Program-made: the position numbers and the translations under genes
Notes under the pieces: model-generated
The model's database searches: none
Seen by the model: the letters and a program-made list of their open reading frames with translations, nothing else
Told to the model about the DNA's origin: nothing
In this document: one piece after another, positions 1-7,442 of the stretch
How positions within the stretch are numbered: the first letter of the stretch is position 1
Layout of the letters: each line of letters starts with the position of its first letter
Assembly: GCA_005889395.1 (NCBI GenBank)
Contig: VBFX01000054.1
Location: forward strand, 1 to 12,502
Reading direction: 5' to 3'
Length of the DNA: 12,502 bases
From: Chloroflexota bacterium
GTDB taxonomy: Bacteria > Chloroflexota > Dormibacteria > CF-121

Positions 1-285
1 TCCACCTTCCGCGCGAACCGTACCGGCACCAACCAGCACGGCGTCAGCAAAGGCGCGCAGCAGCCCCATCACGAAACGATCCGCCTCATTGCGTCCGCTG
101 ATGATCCCGCCCGACGGCGCGGTGCCAGCTTCGAGCGCCACGATCCCATCGATGGAGCTGACGAAGTTCGCATACACATGACCTTCCGGGATCGCCAACC
201 CGCCGTCATACAGCTCGGCCAGCTCAGGGTGCAGCGAGCGATCAGGAAGATCGGGTGCCTCGAACAGCCGGCTGAGCGGTTTCAG
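1..285 (-). CDS. RibD C-terminal/DHFR-like reductase, partial (3' end beyond window)
   Basis: This is the N-terminal 95 residues of a RibD_C (dihydrofolate-reductase-like fold) protein; the gene runs off the left edge. The segment YANFVSSIDGIVAL matches the family's first strand and substrate loop, and DRFVMGLLRAFADAVLVGAG followed by TVRAE matches its NADPH-binding region. Family members reduce a pyrimidine intermediate of riboflavin synthesis, and some can act as alternative dihydrofolate reductases. The upstream in-frame stop is at 331-333, and no ATG, GTG or TTG lies between it and the domain's usual N-terminal extension. The best start is therefore a CTG at 283-285, which overlaps the folE stop as CTGA, in the style of the ATGA overlaps elsewhere in this cluster. 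Internal TTG (196-198) or GTG starts would cut off the extension. Family call fairly sure; exact substrate and start uncertain. Confidence 0.75.
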   Translation of the reverse strand, partial: MKPLSRLFEAPDLPDRSLHPELAELYDGGLAIPEGHVYANFVSSIDGIVALEAGTAPSGGIISGRNEADRFVMGLLRAFADAVLVGAGTVRAEGG

Positions 286-971
286 GAAAGATGCCCGTTG
301 GCGCGTGACCGCGCGATGCCCAAGAACTCCTCACGAAGCTCGATGTTTGACTCGTAGTTCCCACGCCAGAAGGTCGTTCTGGTTGTCGATTCCGATTCGC
401 GGACGCCGCGCATCTGTGTGCAGAGATGGACCGCCTCGAGGTAAACGGCGACGCCGTGAGCCTGGAGGATGCGGGAGAGGGCCTCGGTGATCTCTCGCCC
501 CATCCGCTCCTGCACGGTGAACCGTCGCGCGAAGAGGCGCACCAGGCGGGTGAGCTTGGAGATGCCGATGATGTGCTCGTGGGCGACGTAGCCGAGGTAG
601 GCGTGGCCGAAGAACGGAAAGGCGTGGTGCTCGCAGAGCGCGTAAAAGGGAATCGGTCCGTCGATGACCTGGCTGAGCTCACAGTCGGGACCCCCATAGC
701 ACTCGGTCGGAAAGGCTGTGACCAGCTTGTCGTCACCCTCATAACCCTCGGTCGAATCGAACATCGCACGCAGGTAACGCATCGGCGTCTTTAAGGTGCC
801 CGGCGTGTTCAGCGACATGCCGAGAGCGTGAAGGATCTCACCCATGTAGCCCTCGTAGCGTTTCCAGTCGGCGTCGCTGATGCGCCGCGGTCGGACGCGC
901 TCCCAATCGCGGCCTTCGAGGTCATCGTCGCGTAAGCCGCCGACCGTCGGACGTGGCTCGTCGTCTGCCAT
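282..971 (-). CDS. folE: GTP cyclohydrolase I
   Basis: The 229-residue protein catalyses GTP to 7,8-dihydroneopterin triphosphate plus formate, the first step of folate/pterin synthesis, in the cytoplasm. The zinc-site motif CEHH (C113, H116) and the later Cys in LCTQMRGVRES (C184) are 71 residues apart, exactly as for Cys110 and Cys181 of E. coli FolE. The core block GISKLTRLVRLFARRFTVQE (137-156) is typical of the family. The ATG at 969-971 shares one base with the stop of the Rieske gene (TGATG), so translation is probably coupled; an ORF extension upstream of it only reads the Rieske gene out of frame. The stop overlaps the CTG of the RibD-C gene. About 50 N-terminal residues precede the conserved core, which is common in this family. 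Function sure. Confidence 0.95.
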   Translation of the reverse strand: MADDEPRPTVGGLRDDDLEGRDWERVRPRRISDADWKRYEGYMGEILHALGMSLNTPGTLKTPMRYLRAMFDSTEGYEGDDKLVTAFPTECYGGPDCELSQVIDGPIPFYALCEHHAFPFFGHAYLGYVAHEHIIGISKLTRLVRLFARRFTVQERMGREITEALSRILQAHGVAVYLEAVHLCTQMRGVRESESTTRTTFWRGNYESNIELREEFLGIARSRANGHLS

Positions 972-1867
972 CAGTTCGGCTGGAGGGTGTCCGCCGACCG
1001 GCGGACCTCGATCTGCCCATTCTGTCGGCGGACCTCGTAGCGCACCTGGCTGATCGTGGCAGGTCCACCCTTCACCTGGCCGGTGCAGACGTCGAAACGT
1101 GAAGCGTGCCATGGGCATTGAACGATGTGGCCGTCCAGCTCCCCCTCCGAAAGCGGGCCGCCGGCGTGCGAACAGGTTTCGCTGATAGCGCACACGGTTT
1201 CGCCTTTCTTGTAGAGGAGGACGGGGGTGTCGCCCGCCATGGCCTTGACCAGCATGCCGTCCGTGAGCCGGCCCTCGAGCAGCACCTTGGTGAACTTGGT
1301 CGGCACCTCCTGCCACGCGTGGTGGTTGACGCCGGTGCCGATGCCGAAGACAAGATCGCCGCCGAGAAACGCGGCGGTCAGGAGGATCAGGTAGCCGGCG
1401 TATGCCAGCAGGATGGCGAGCACGCGGCTGCCGCCGCCAACCCGAAGGATGAATGAGACCAGGTAGAGAAGGATGACGACGGTGTTGAGCAGACCATGGG
1501 CGACGCCCACGCGGCGCTCGCGGTCGAAGGTGTCACTCCAGTCGGTGTAGCCGGCGACGGCGCTGGCAATGGCCCCCAGCAGGCCGACGAAAATCGTGAC
1601 GTCGGCGGCCGAGACCCAGCCGTGGCTGCGTTCGATGAGATAGCTCAGGTCGAAGAGGATGGCGATCGTCCAGGCGCCGATGGGGATGTCGGTGAGCACG
1701 GGATGGAGGGGATGGCCCAGCCAGGTGCCGTGCATGAACGTCTTGAGCGATCTGCCGGGGCTGCCGAGGAGTTTGTAGCTGCCGGCCACAACCTTCTGGA
1801 GGACATCGGCGACCGGCTCCAGCCAGCGCTGACGGTCGATGAATCGGTCCACGACATGATTGAGCAT
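971..1867 (-). CDS. DUF2231 membrane domain fused to Rieske [2Fe-2S] domain
   Basis: This 298-residue two-domain protein has an N-terminal DUF2231-like part (about 45-180). It carries the motif HGTWLGHPLHPVLTDIPIGA and four likely membrane helices (about 61-78, 90-107, 124-142, 148-170). The C-terminal part (about 190-290) is a Rieske ferredoxin domain with C232-x-H234 in CSHAGG and C251-x2-H254 in CPWHASRF, so all four cluster ligands are present. A role as a membrane-anchored one-electron carrier is inferred; no partner oxygenase is next to it. The start is ATG at 1865-1867, preceded by a perfect AGGAGG five bases upstream. Its stop overlaps the folE start by one base. It appears to be the first gene of a second unit, after a 46-base gap behind pxpC. 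Domain assignment is firm; the redox partner is unknown. Confidence 0.88.
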   Translation of the reverse strand: MLNHVVDRFIDRQRWLEPVADVLQKVVAGSYKLLGSPGRSLKTFMHGTWLGHPLHPVLTDIPIGAWTIAILFDLSYLIERSHGWVSAADVTIFVGLLGAIASAVAGYTDWSDTFDRERRVGVAHGLLNTVVILLYLVSFILRVGGGSRVLAILLAYAGYLILLTAAFLGGDLVFGIGTGVNHHAWQEVPTKFTKVLLEGRLTDGMLVKAMAGDTPVLLYKKGETVCAISETCSHAGGPLSEGELDGHIVQCPWHASRFDVCTGQVKGGPATISQVRYEVRRQNGQIEVRRSADTLQPN

Positions 1868-1872
1868 CGACG

Positions 1873-1878
1873 CCTCCT
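1873..1878 (-). promoter_or_regulatory. Strong ribosome binding site of the DUF2231–Rieske gene
   Basis: AGGAGG lies five bases before the ATG at 1867. The rest of the 46-base gap (1868-1913) holds only a weak -10-like TACTAT with no clear -35 box, and no terminator hairpin. The unit may therefore be read through from pxpC. Confidence 0.75.
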
Positions 1879-1913
1879 TTCCTCAGCTGCGGCCCGGCGA
1901 AAATAGTATCGGC

Positions 1914-2819
1914 TTACGGGTCGAGCTCCAGCCAGCCGGTCAGCCGCCGGTGGGCTCGAGTCGCCTCGGCGTGGTCGACGCTTCGGAAGCGCACGGTATC
2001 CCCGGGACGAGCTTGCGCCAGCAGCGGAAGATCGGCATTGATGACGGTGGCGATCGCCGGGTATCCGCCGGTCGATTGGTGATCGACGTGGAGGACGATC
2101 AATCCGCCTGACGGGGTGACCTGGATGGCGCCGGCGGTCATGGGCACAGTCACGATCTCACGGGGTTGCAGCCGCAGTCCGGGCGTCGCCAGGCGCAGGC
2201 CCATGCGGTCGATCTCGGGCGTGACACGACAGGCCGTTGCGGTGAGCCGCTGGAGCGCGTCCTCCACAAACGCATCCTGCTGCGGGCCGGCGATGATGCG
2301 GACCTCCCATGGGCCGCGTACTGGGAGGCGATGGGATTCCGGCCACGGCGCGGCCAACGGCTGGTGCTCGCCCAGCCGTGCGACCGCAAGTCGATCGCCG
2401 CGTTGTAAAGGCCGCCCGAACCCACCGCCGAAGGTCCCGCGCTGGCAGAAGGACCGGCTGCCGAGAACGAGCGGCACGTCGATGCCACCCCGAATGGCGA
2501 TGTACGTTCGCAGCCCTGGCGCTATTGCGCCGACGGCGAGGCTGGAGCCAGAAGCCATCCGTACCTGTTGCCAACTTGTCCCCCCGGCGGCGTGACCGCC
2601 CGTCACGGCGATGACCGCGTCAGTATCGAACCGGAGCGTGGGACCCGCGGCCGTACATTCGAGCAGCGCGGCGTCCTCCCGGTTCCCGACGATTCGATTC
2701 GCGACCGCCGCCGCGAACCAGTCGGCCGCACCACCTGGTGGAATGCCGAAGCGCTCCAGACCCGGCCGTCCGCGATCCTGGACGGTGGTCCAGCGGCGGG
2801 CGTCGACCACCTCGATCAC
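1914..2819 (-). CDS. pxpC: 5-oxoprolinase subunit C-like (biotin-dependent carboxyltransferase/KipA family)
   Basis: This 301-residue protein belongs to the family of allophanate hydrolase subunit 2, KipA and PxpC. With PxpA and PxpB it forms the ATP-dependent 5-oxoprolinase that opens pyroglutamate to glutamate. Hallmarks are TVQDRGRPG near the N-terminus, GGIDVPLVLGSRS in the middle, RVTPEIDRMGLRL, and the late DHQSTGGYPAIATVI block. The chosen start is GTG at 2817-2819, which overlaps the pxpB stop as GTGA and gives the usual N-terminus VIEVVDARRWTTVQD. The longer frame upstream only reads through pxpB out of frame. Length is normal to slightly short for the family. Family members also act on other lactams or cyclic amides, so the substrate here is not certain. 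No pxpA (LamB/YcsF family) is in the window. Confidence 0.88.
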   Translation of the reverse strand: MIEVVDARRWTTVQDRGRPGLERFGIPPGGAADWFAAAVANRIVGNREDAALLECTAAGPTLRFDTDAVIAVTGGHAAGGTSWQQVRMASGSSLAVGAIAPGLRTYIAIRGGIDVPLVLGSRSFCQRGTFGGGFGRPLQRGDRLAVARLGEHQPLAAPWPESHRLPVRGPWEVRIIAGPQQDAFVEDALQRLTATACRVTPEIDRMGLRLATPGLRLQPREIVTVPMTAGAIQVTPSGGLIVLHVDHQSTGGYPAIATVINADLPLLAQARPGDTVRFRSVDHAEATRAHRRLTGWLELDP

Positions 2820-3451
2820 GACGTCGGGATGAATCGCAGCCGGTCGCCGGGCTTGAAGCGCGCCGGCGGATCGGCCGCCGGGTCGAAGAGTCGCAGGGCG
2901 GTTCGGCCGATGAGATTCCACCCGCCGGGGCTCTCGACGGCATAGATTCCCGTTTGCCGTCCGGCGATCCCGATCGATCCCGCGGATACCCGCAGTCGCG
3001 GCGAGGCCAGGCGTGGTACGGAAAGTTGATCGGGCAGCGCGCCGCAATAGGTGAAACCGGGGGCAAACCCGACGCAGTAGACGAGGTACTCCCGCCCCGC
3101 ATGCATCTCGATCACGCCCGCCGGCGTCAGGTTCGTCTCCACCACTACCCTGGCCAGGTCCGGTCCGTCGTATCGCGTGGGGACATCGACGACGGATCCG
3201 AGCGCCATCGCGGTATCGACGTGGCCCTCGAGCTTCATGATGCTCGCCTCCAGGCGAGCCGCGTCCGTGACGCCCGGGTCGTAGTGGCAGAGCAGCGACG
3301 CGTAGGCGGGCACGGTGCTGATCAGCCCGCTGAGACGGCGACCGGCAAGCGCCTTGTCGAGTGCCAGCACCTGGCCCAGCAGCGAGGGATCGATGGTGCG
3401 ACCCACGGTAACGAGCAACGCCCGATCACCGGCCGGGGCGACCTGCCACAT
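2816..3451 (-). CDS. pxpB: 5-oxoprolinase subunit B-like (KipI/allophanate hydrolase subunit 1 family)
   Basis: This 211-residue partner of PxpC is recognised from the N-terminal PAGDRALLVTVG, the central VPTRYDGPDLARV and the conserved YCVGFAPGFTYCGALP block, followed by PRLASPRLRVSAGSIGIAG and SPGGWNLIGRT. This subunit is thought to carry the ATP/phosphoryl-transfer work of the lactam-opening complex. ATG at 3449-3451 was chosen because it gives the family's normal N-terminus. An upstream in-frame ATG at 3505 would add 18 residues inside the preceding gene. The start lies four bases after the stop of the GT-C-like gene, with no clear ribosome binding site, so coupling is likely. Its stop overlaps the pxpC GTG by four bases. 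Family assignment is sure; the natural substrate is inferred. Confidence 0.88.
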   Translation of the reverse strand: MWQVAPAGDRALLVTVGRTIDPSLLGQVLALDKALAGRRLSGLISTVPAYASLLCHYDPGVTDAARLEASIMKLEGHVDTAMALGSVVDVPTRYDGPDLARVVVETNLTPAGVIEMHAGREYLVYCVGFAPGFTYCGALPDQLSVPRLASPRLRVSAGSIGIAGRQTGIYAVESPGGWNLIGRTALRLFDPAADPPARFKPGDRLRFIPTS

Positions 3452-3455
3452 CCAG

Positions 3456-4661
3456 TCAGACTCTAATGGGCGTGCGCAGGAGTCGGATGGCCAGAACGGC
3501 GACAAAGACAGAAAGGATCACGCCCATGGCCAAACCCTCAAAAAGCCGTACGCCCACGGCGCTCGCCGGCATCTCGTACTCCGTCAGCAGCGTGCCGAGG
3601 ACCGCGACGAGGGGGACCGTAACTCCAACGAGCCGGCTCCGAAGCGCCAGCGGTTCGGCCTGTCCGAGCCACCAGACGGTGCCGAAAATGTAGGCGTCGA
3701 GAAAATAGTATGGCCACACGCTCTTGGCCAAGAGAGGCAGGGCCAGGCCCGTCAACGCCAGGAGTCCGTAGATATCTGGCGATGAGGGCTCGAGATCCCG
3801 CCGACCAGCGATGACGGTGAGGCTGAGCAACAGCACCAGCCCGAGGACGAACAGAACGTCCCAACGCTGAGGGAGCCACTGATAGGGCGTCCCGACGACG
3901 AGCTGCCAGAAAGATCCGCCTCCCACCGGCAGCTGGGCGCGATGCGTGACGAGCGAATAAATCGTGTCCGATCGATCGGCAAGCAGGAACGGCAATAACC
4001 CGAAAGCGATGGTGAGGGCGGCGCTTCCACCCAGCACGACTAAAGCCCGCCATCGGCCCCTGACGAGCAGCAGCAGACCCAGTGGGATGACGGGGAGAGC
4101 GGCGAGACTCCGCGTCAGGATTGCGAGTCCGAAACCGATCCCGGCGCCCGCGGACCGGCCGCGGGCGAGGAGACGGACGGCGAGAAGCACCAGCCAGACC
4201 GTCATCGGTTGCTCGACGTGCCCGTAACCGAGCACAGCGTTCACCAGCGTCGGAGAGGCGGCAAAGACGCCGTACGCCAGCAGGCGCGGCAGTCCGCGGA
4301 GGGTCGCACCCCGAAGTCGATCGATGGCGTCAACCGCTTCACGCGCCATCAACAGCGAAAAGATCGAAAACGCGCCCATGATCAGCATCCGACGCAGCCG
4401 CTCGTCGTTCAGCCAGCCGAGCTGGGATACCACGGCAGCTACGGCTGTAAGGGGGACCAGGCCCAACGGGCCGTTGTCATTCGCGATGATCCCCTGGTAG
4501 CGCACCGTGTAGATCAGCAGCGGATGGCCGCTCAACACGATCCGCACCGCCGGCAAAAAGAAGTTGTCGAGGTCACTCGGCGGCCCGTTCCAGAGCCAGC
4601 CGGCAATGGCCCAGGCGACGGCGTAGGCCAACCCGAGGGCCCATGTCGCCGCCCTCGTCAC
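3456..4661 (-). CDS. Polytopic membrane protein, GT-C/GT87-like glycosyltransferase
   Basis: The 401-residue, very hydrophobic protein has roughly ten predicted membrane helices spread over its length. The first extracytoplasmic loop holds an acidic pair in PPSDLDNFF (D30, D32), where GT-C glycosyltransferases carry their catalytic Asp. Later features such as WPYYFLDAYIF also resemble the GT87/DUF2029 polyprenol-phosphate-mannose-dependent group. A role in transferring a sugar from a lipid donor at the membrane is therefore plausible but not proven. The start is GTG at 4659-4661, sharing its G with the TAG stop of the monooxygenase gene (TAGTG). Its own stop is four bases before pxpB. It is an unexpected member of what otherwise looks like a catabolic unit. 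It could be an unrelated hitchhiker or a membrane protein of other function. Confidence 0.7.
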   Translation of the reverse strand: MTRAATWALGLAYAVAWAIAGWLWNGPPSDLDNFFLPAVRIVLSGHPLLIYTVRYQGIIANDNGPLGLVPLTAVAAVVSQLGWLNDERLRRMLIMGAFSIFSLLMAREAVDAIDRLRGATLRGLPRLLAYGVFAASPTLVNAVLGYGHVEQPMTVWLVLLAVRLLARGRSAGAGIGFGLAILTRSLAALPVIPLGLLLLVRGRWRALVVLGGSAALTIAFGLLPFLLADRSDTIYSLVTHRAQLPVGGGSFWQLVVGTPYQWLPQRWDVLFVLGLVLLLSLTVIAGRRDLEPSSPDIYGLLALTGLALPLLAKSVWPYYFLDAYIFGTVWWLGQAEPLALRSRLVGVTVPLVAVLGTLLTEYEMPASAVGVRLFEGLAMGVILSVFVAVLAIRLLRTPIRV

Positions 4662-5878
4662 TAGCGGGCCGATAAGGTCTCGGCCAGGACCGTCGCGTCC
4701 TCGGCGGCACCGAGGAAGGTCGCGGACTTGCGCTTACGCTGAAAATGCACACCCATGAAATGCAGTCCAGGGACGACCCCGCTGGAGCCGTCCTGTTGGA
4801 TCGGGAAACCGCCCTCGTCGAAGGCCTGCGGAAACCTCACCCAACTCGTGTAATCGGGCCGGAAGCCCGAGGTAAAGATGACGGCGCCGATGTCGCTCAG
4901 CGCCACACTCTCCGGGCCATCGGCCACGAACGCCGGCGGGGGCGGCATCTCGGGAGCGCGGACGGAGCGGGCGGCACAGGTCTTTCGGATGACCTCGCAG
5001 ACGTCGGCATAGCGGGCGTCGCCAAAGGCCACCGACTCTGCGAGGTCACGCGCAAAGTGCGCCCGACCGTCGGTCGCGCCGATGAAGCGGCCCAGCAGCC
5101 GGACCCCTTGCGCCTGCAACGTTCGGTAGTTCAGGTCGTGACCTCCGTGGCGCCCGCTCATCTGTGGATTGGCCAGCAGTCGTGCCGCTGGGCTCGGCAG
5201 ATCGCTCAGCCTGATTTCGAACCAGGGCGTCTCGTTGAGCCAGGCGATCGTGTCGCGACCCTCGATTCGACGCGGGATCCATGGAGCGCGTCCGCACGCA
5301 AGGGAAACGCCGCGCCCGGCCACAGAGAGCTCTTCCGCGAGCTGGCATCCTGTCTGGCCGCTGCCCACGACGAGCACGTTCCCTGGCGGAAGCACGGTCG
5401 GGTTGGCGTAGTCCTCAGCGTCGATGACCTGGACTGACGCCGGAAGCTGAGCGGCCGCGGCTGGTCGATACGGTTTCTGATACCCGCCCGAGGCAAGGAC
5501 AACGTTTCTCGCTAGAAGCTCACCCGATGAAGTTCGGAGTCGAAAGGATCCATCCTCCCCAAGCTCCAGGCTGGTCACCGTCACACCTTCGCGCACCGGC
5601 GCCCGAAAGCTCTCCGCGTAGGCGACGAGGTGACTGACGATCTCCTTCTTCGGCATGAATCCGTCAGGATCGTCTCCGCGGTAGCGTCCACCGGGCAATT
5701 GGACCGTCCAGTTCGGAATGACAAGGCAAAAGCTGTCCCAGCGCCCACGCCACGTCTCGCCGACCCGGCCCCGCTCGAGAACGACGTGGTCAGCGCCGGC
5801 GGCGGCGAGTTCGTGACTCAAGGAAAGCCCAGCCTGCCCAGCGCCCACGATCACGACGTCAACGACGTCGTCTTTCAT
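4661..5878 (-). CDS. Flavin-containing monooxygenase-like NAD(P)/FAD oxidoreductase
   Basis: This 405-residue protein has two Rossmann dinucleotide motifs: GAGQAG (12-17), for FAD, and GSGQTG (172-177), for NADPH. The spacing is usual for the FMO/YUCCA/CzcO-like group (COG2072). The segment GETWRGRWDSF and the late SGFRPDYTSW and FLGAAEDA are also typical. The FMO linker motif before the second Rossmann fold is altered: VIDAEDYANP where related proteins often have a His. The reaction is probably NADPH- and O2-dependent oxygenation at N, S or a carbonyl; the substrate is unknown. ATG at 5876-5878 places the FAD fold at the N-terminus and lies five bases after the amidohydrolase stop. The longer frame adds 19 residues overlapping that gene. 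The stop shares a base with the next GTG. Confidence 0.85.
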   Translation of the reverse strand: MKDDVVDVVIVGAGQAGLSLSHELAAAGADHVVLERGRVGETWRGRWDSFCLVIPNWTVQLPGGRYRGDDPDGFMPKKEIVSHLVAYAESFRAPVREGVTVTSLELGEDGSFRLRTSSGELLARNVVLASGGYQKPYRPAAAAQLPASVQVIDAEDYANPTVLPPGNVLVVGSGQTGCQLAEELSVAGRGVSLACGRAPWIPRRIEGRDTIAWLNETPWFEIRLSDLPSPAARLLANPQMSGRHGGHDLNYRTLQAQGVRLLGRFIGATDGRAHFARDLAESVAFGDARYADVCEVIRKTCAARSVRAPEMPPPPAFVADGPESVALSDIGAVIFTSGFRPDYTSWVRFPQAFDEGGFPIQQDGSSGVVPGLHFMGVHFQRKRKSATFLGAAEDATVLAETLSAR

Positions 5879-5883
5879 CGAGG

Positions 5884-7407
5884 TCACCCGGACGGCCCGC
5901 TTTCCGGCGCGTCGATTGGCTGGCCCCCGACCCACGTCTCTTCGACGGCGATCGCGCTGAGCTCACGGACTGGAACGGCGGTCGGGTCCGCAGCGAGGAT
6001 GGCGAAATCCGCCAGCTTGCCCGGCTCGAGCGACCCGACACGATGCTCCTGGTGGGCGCGGTAAGCGCCGCCAATCGTGTAGCCGCGGAGCGCGGTCAGG
6101 AGGTCGACGCAGAGATCGGGCCCACCGAGAACCGTGCCTCCCACGGTTCGCCGCTCGACCGCCGCCTGCACCGCCTCGAGCGGGCGCGGGAATGCCACCG
6201 GCGCATCCGACGAGAGCACGACCGGGATCCCGGCTCGAGCGTAATGCCCGATTGGGTTCAGGGCTTGGGCCATCTGGGGGCCGACCGTTCGGACGACACC
6301 GTCTCCGAACTGCAGGTGGTGCTGAGGCTGCGTGACCGGGACGATGCCGGCTCGTGCCATGCGCGCAATCTGGTCGTCTGTCGCCAGGCCGGAGTGCTCG
6401 ATCGCGTGCCTCATGTCCGGCCGGGGCGATTCACGCTGGGCAGCTTCGACTGCGTCGAGCACGATGGCGATCGCGGCCGGAGACTGTGCATGGGTGCCGG
6501 TCTGCAGCCCGGCGCGATGCGCGCGTCCCATCAGCGCGCTGAACTCTCCGGGCTCGTGATAGAGGACGCCGTGGTTGTCGGGTTCGGCCGCATAGCCTTC
6601 GGGAAAATAGGCGGTCAACCCGCCGAGCGCGCCATCGGCATACAGCTTGATGCCGCTGAACGCGAGCCAGTCGTCTCCCAGGCGACCGACCAGGCCGAGC
6701 TGCAGCGCCTCGTCGAGGAAGGCCGAGATCACCATCATGTTCACTCGTACGTCGAGGCGGCCGGCGTCGCGCGCGGCGATGTAGGCTTCCGCCTCGCGCC
6801 GGCTGACCTGCGCATCGACGACCGTGGTGACCCCGGCTCGAAGAAACTGATGCAACGCGCGATCGAGCTGACGGGCGGCAACCTCCGCCGGCTCCGGCAG
6901 ATGGATGTTGGGACCGTGGTTGCGAATCTTGACCCCATTGACACCGGTGAGCAGGTCGCACGCCGAGTCCCAGAGCAGCCCGTTGGGCGTGCCGTCCGGA
7001 TTGCGACCGATCTCGCCGCCCGCCGGGGTCGGCGTTTGCGGGGCGAGTGGCTGGCGGCGCTCCGCCAGGCGGCGGTAGTCATAGCCGAAGGCGCGCAGCG
7101 GAGCACCCTGCGGCATACGGCGTGCGTGCTCGGCGAGCAGCGCGACGAGCTCGTCGATCGACGGGGCGACGCGTGGGCCGATGTCCACCCAGGACTGCGT
7201 CTGGCCGAGCATGAGTGGGTGACAGTGCGCGTCGACGAAGCCGGGCATGAGTGTCCGGCCCGCCAGATCGTGCTCCTCGCGGTCACTCCCAGCGGAGGCG
7301 CGGCACTCCTGGAGCGTGCCCGCCCAGACGATTCGATCGCCCTGGACCGTTAGCGCGTCCACGCGGAGCGGATCCGCCATGGTCAGGATCGGGCCGCCGC
7401 TGAACAC
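5884..7407 (-). CDS. YtcJ-like metal-dependent amidohydrolase (Amidohydro_3), with apparent internal gap
   Basis: This 507-residue protein is of the YtcJ/N-substituted formamide deformylase-like group, which hydrolyses amide or related C–N bonds. Metal-site residues are visible: H61 and H63 in PGFVDAHCHP, K254 in GIKLYADGALGG, H306, H338 in HAIEH and D401 in LSSDAPV. The C-terminal SLEPGKLADFAIL is the classic amidohydrolase end. Two oddities stand out. Around residues 119-124 the sequence jumps from AERRQPLAP to TPTPAGGEIGR, skipping roughly 35-45 residues that family members have there. The usual HAIGD motif reads THAQSP (305-310). GTG at 7405-7407 is the best start, but no good ribosome binding site precedes it. 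The gene lies 35 bases after the IclR gene. Family sure; substrate unknown; activity doubtful if the gap is real. Confidence 0.85.
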   Translation of the reverse strand: MFSGGPILTMADPLRVDALTVQGDRIVWAGTLQECRASAGSDREEHDLAGRTLMPGFVDAHCHPLMLGQTQSWVDIGPRVAPSIDELVALLAEHARRMPQGAPLRAFGYDYRRLAERRQPLAPQTPTPAGGEIGRNPDGTPNGLLWDSACDLLTGVNGVKIRNHGPNIHLPEPAEVAARQLDRALHQFLRAGVTTVVDAQVSRREAEAYIAARDAGRLDVRVNMMVISAFLDEALQLGLVGRLGDDWLAFSGIKLYADGALGGLTAYFPEGYAAEPDNHGVLYHEPGEFSALMGRAHRAGLQTGTHAQSPAAIAIVLDAVEAAQRESPRPDMRHAIEHSGLATDDQIARMARAGIVPVTQPQHHLQFGDGVVRTVGPQMAQALNPIGHYARAGIPVVLSSDAPVAFPRPLEAVQAAVERRTVGGTVLGGPDLCVDLLTALRGYTIGGAYRAHQEHRVGSLEPGKLADFAILAADPTAVPVRELSAIAVEETWVGGQPIDAPESGPSG

Positions 7408-7442
7408 GATCGGTTTTGGGCCGCGGCGGTCCGCTGCGCGCG

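Noticed and set aside
972..1316. N-terminal extension of folE by 115 codons
   Set aside because: It reads the Rieske domain out of frame. The ATG at 971 with the TGATG junction fits the family length.
2820..3047. N-terminal extension of pxpC by 76 codons
   Set aside because: The extension only reads pxpB in another frame. The GTG overlapping the pxpB stop gives the family's normal N-terminus.
2738..3466. A 242-codon plus-strand frame
   Set aside because: It is antisense to the well-conserved pxpB gene and shows no motif.
6043..7353. A 436-codon open frame on the plus strand
   Set aside because: It lies fully antisense to the amidohydrolase gene, whose motifs are clear, and its translation shows no recognisable domain. 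It is a GC-rich shadow frame.
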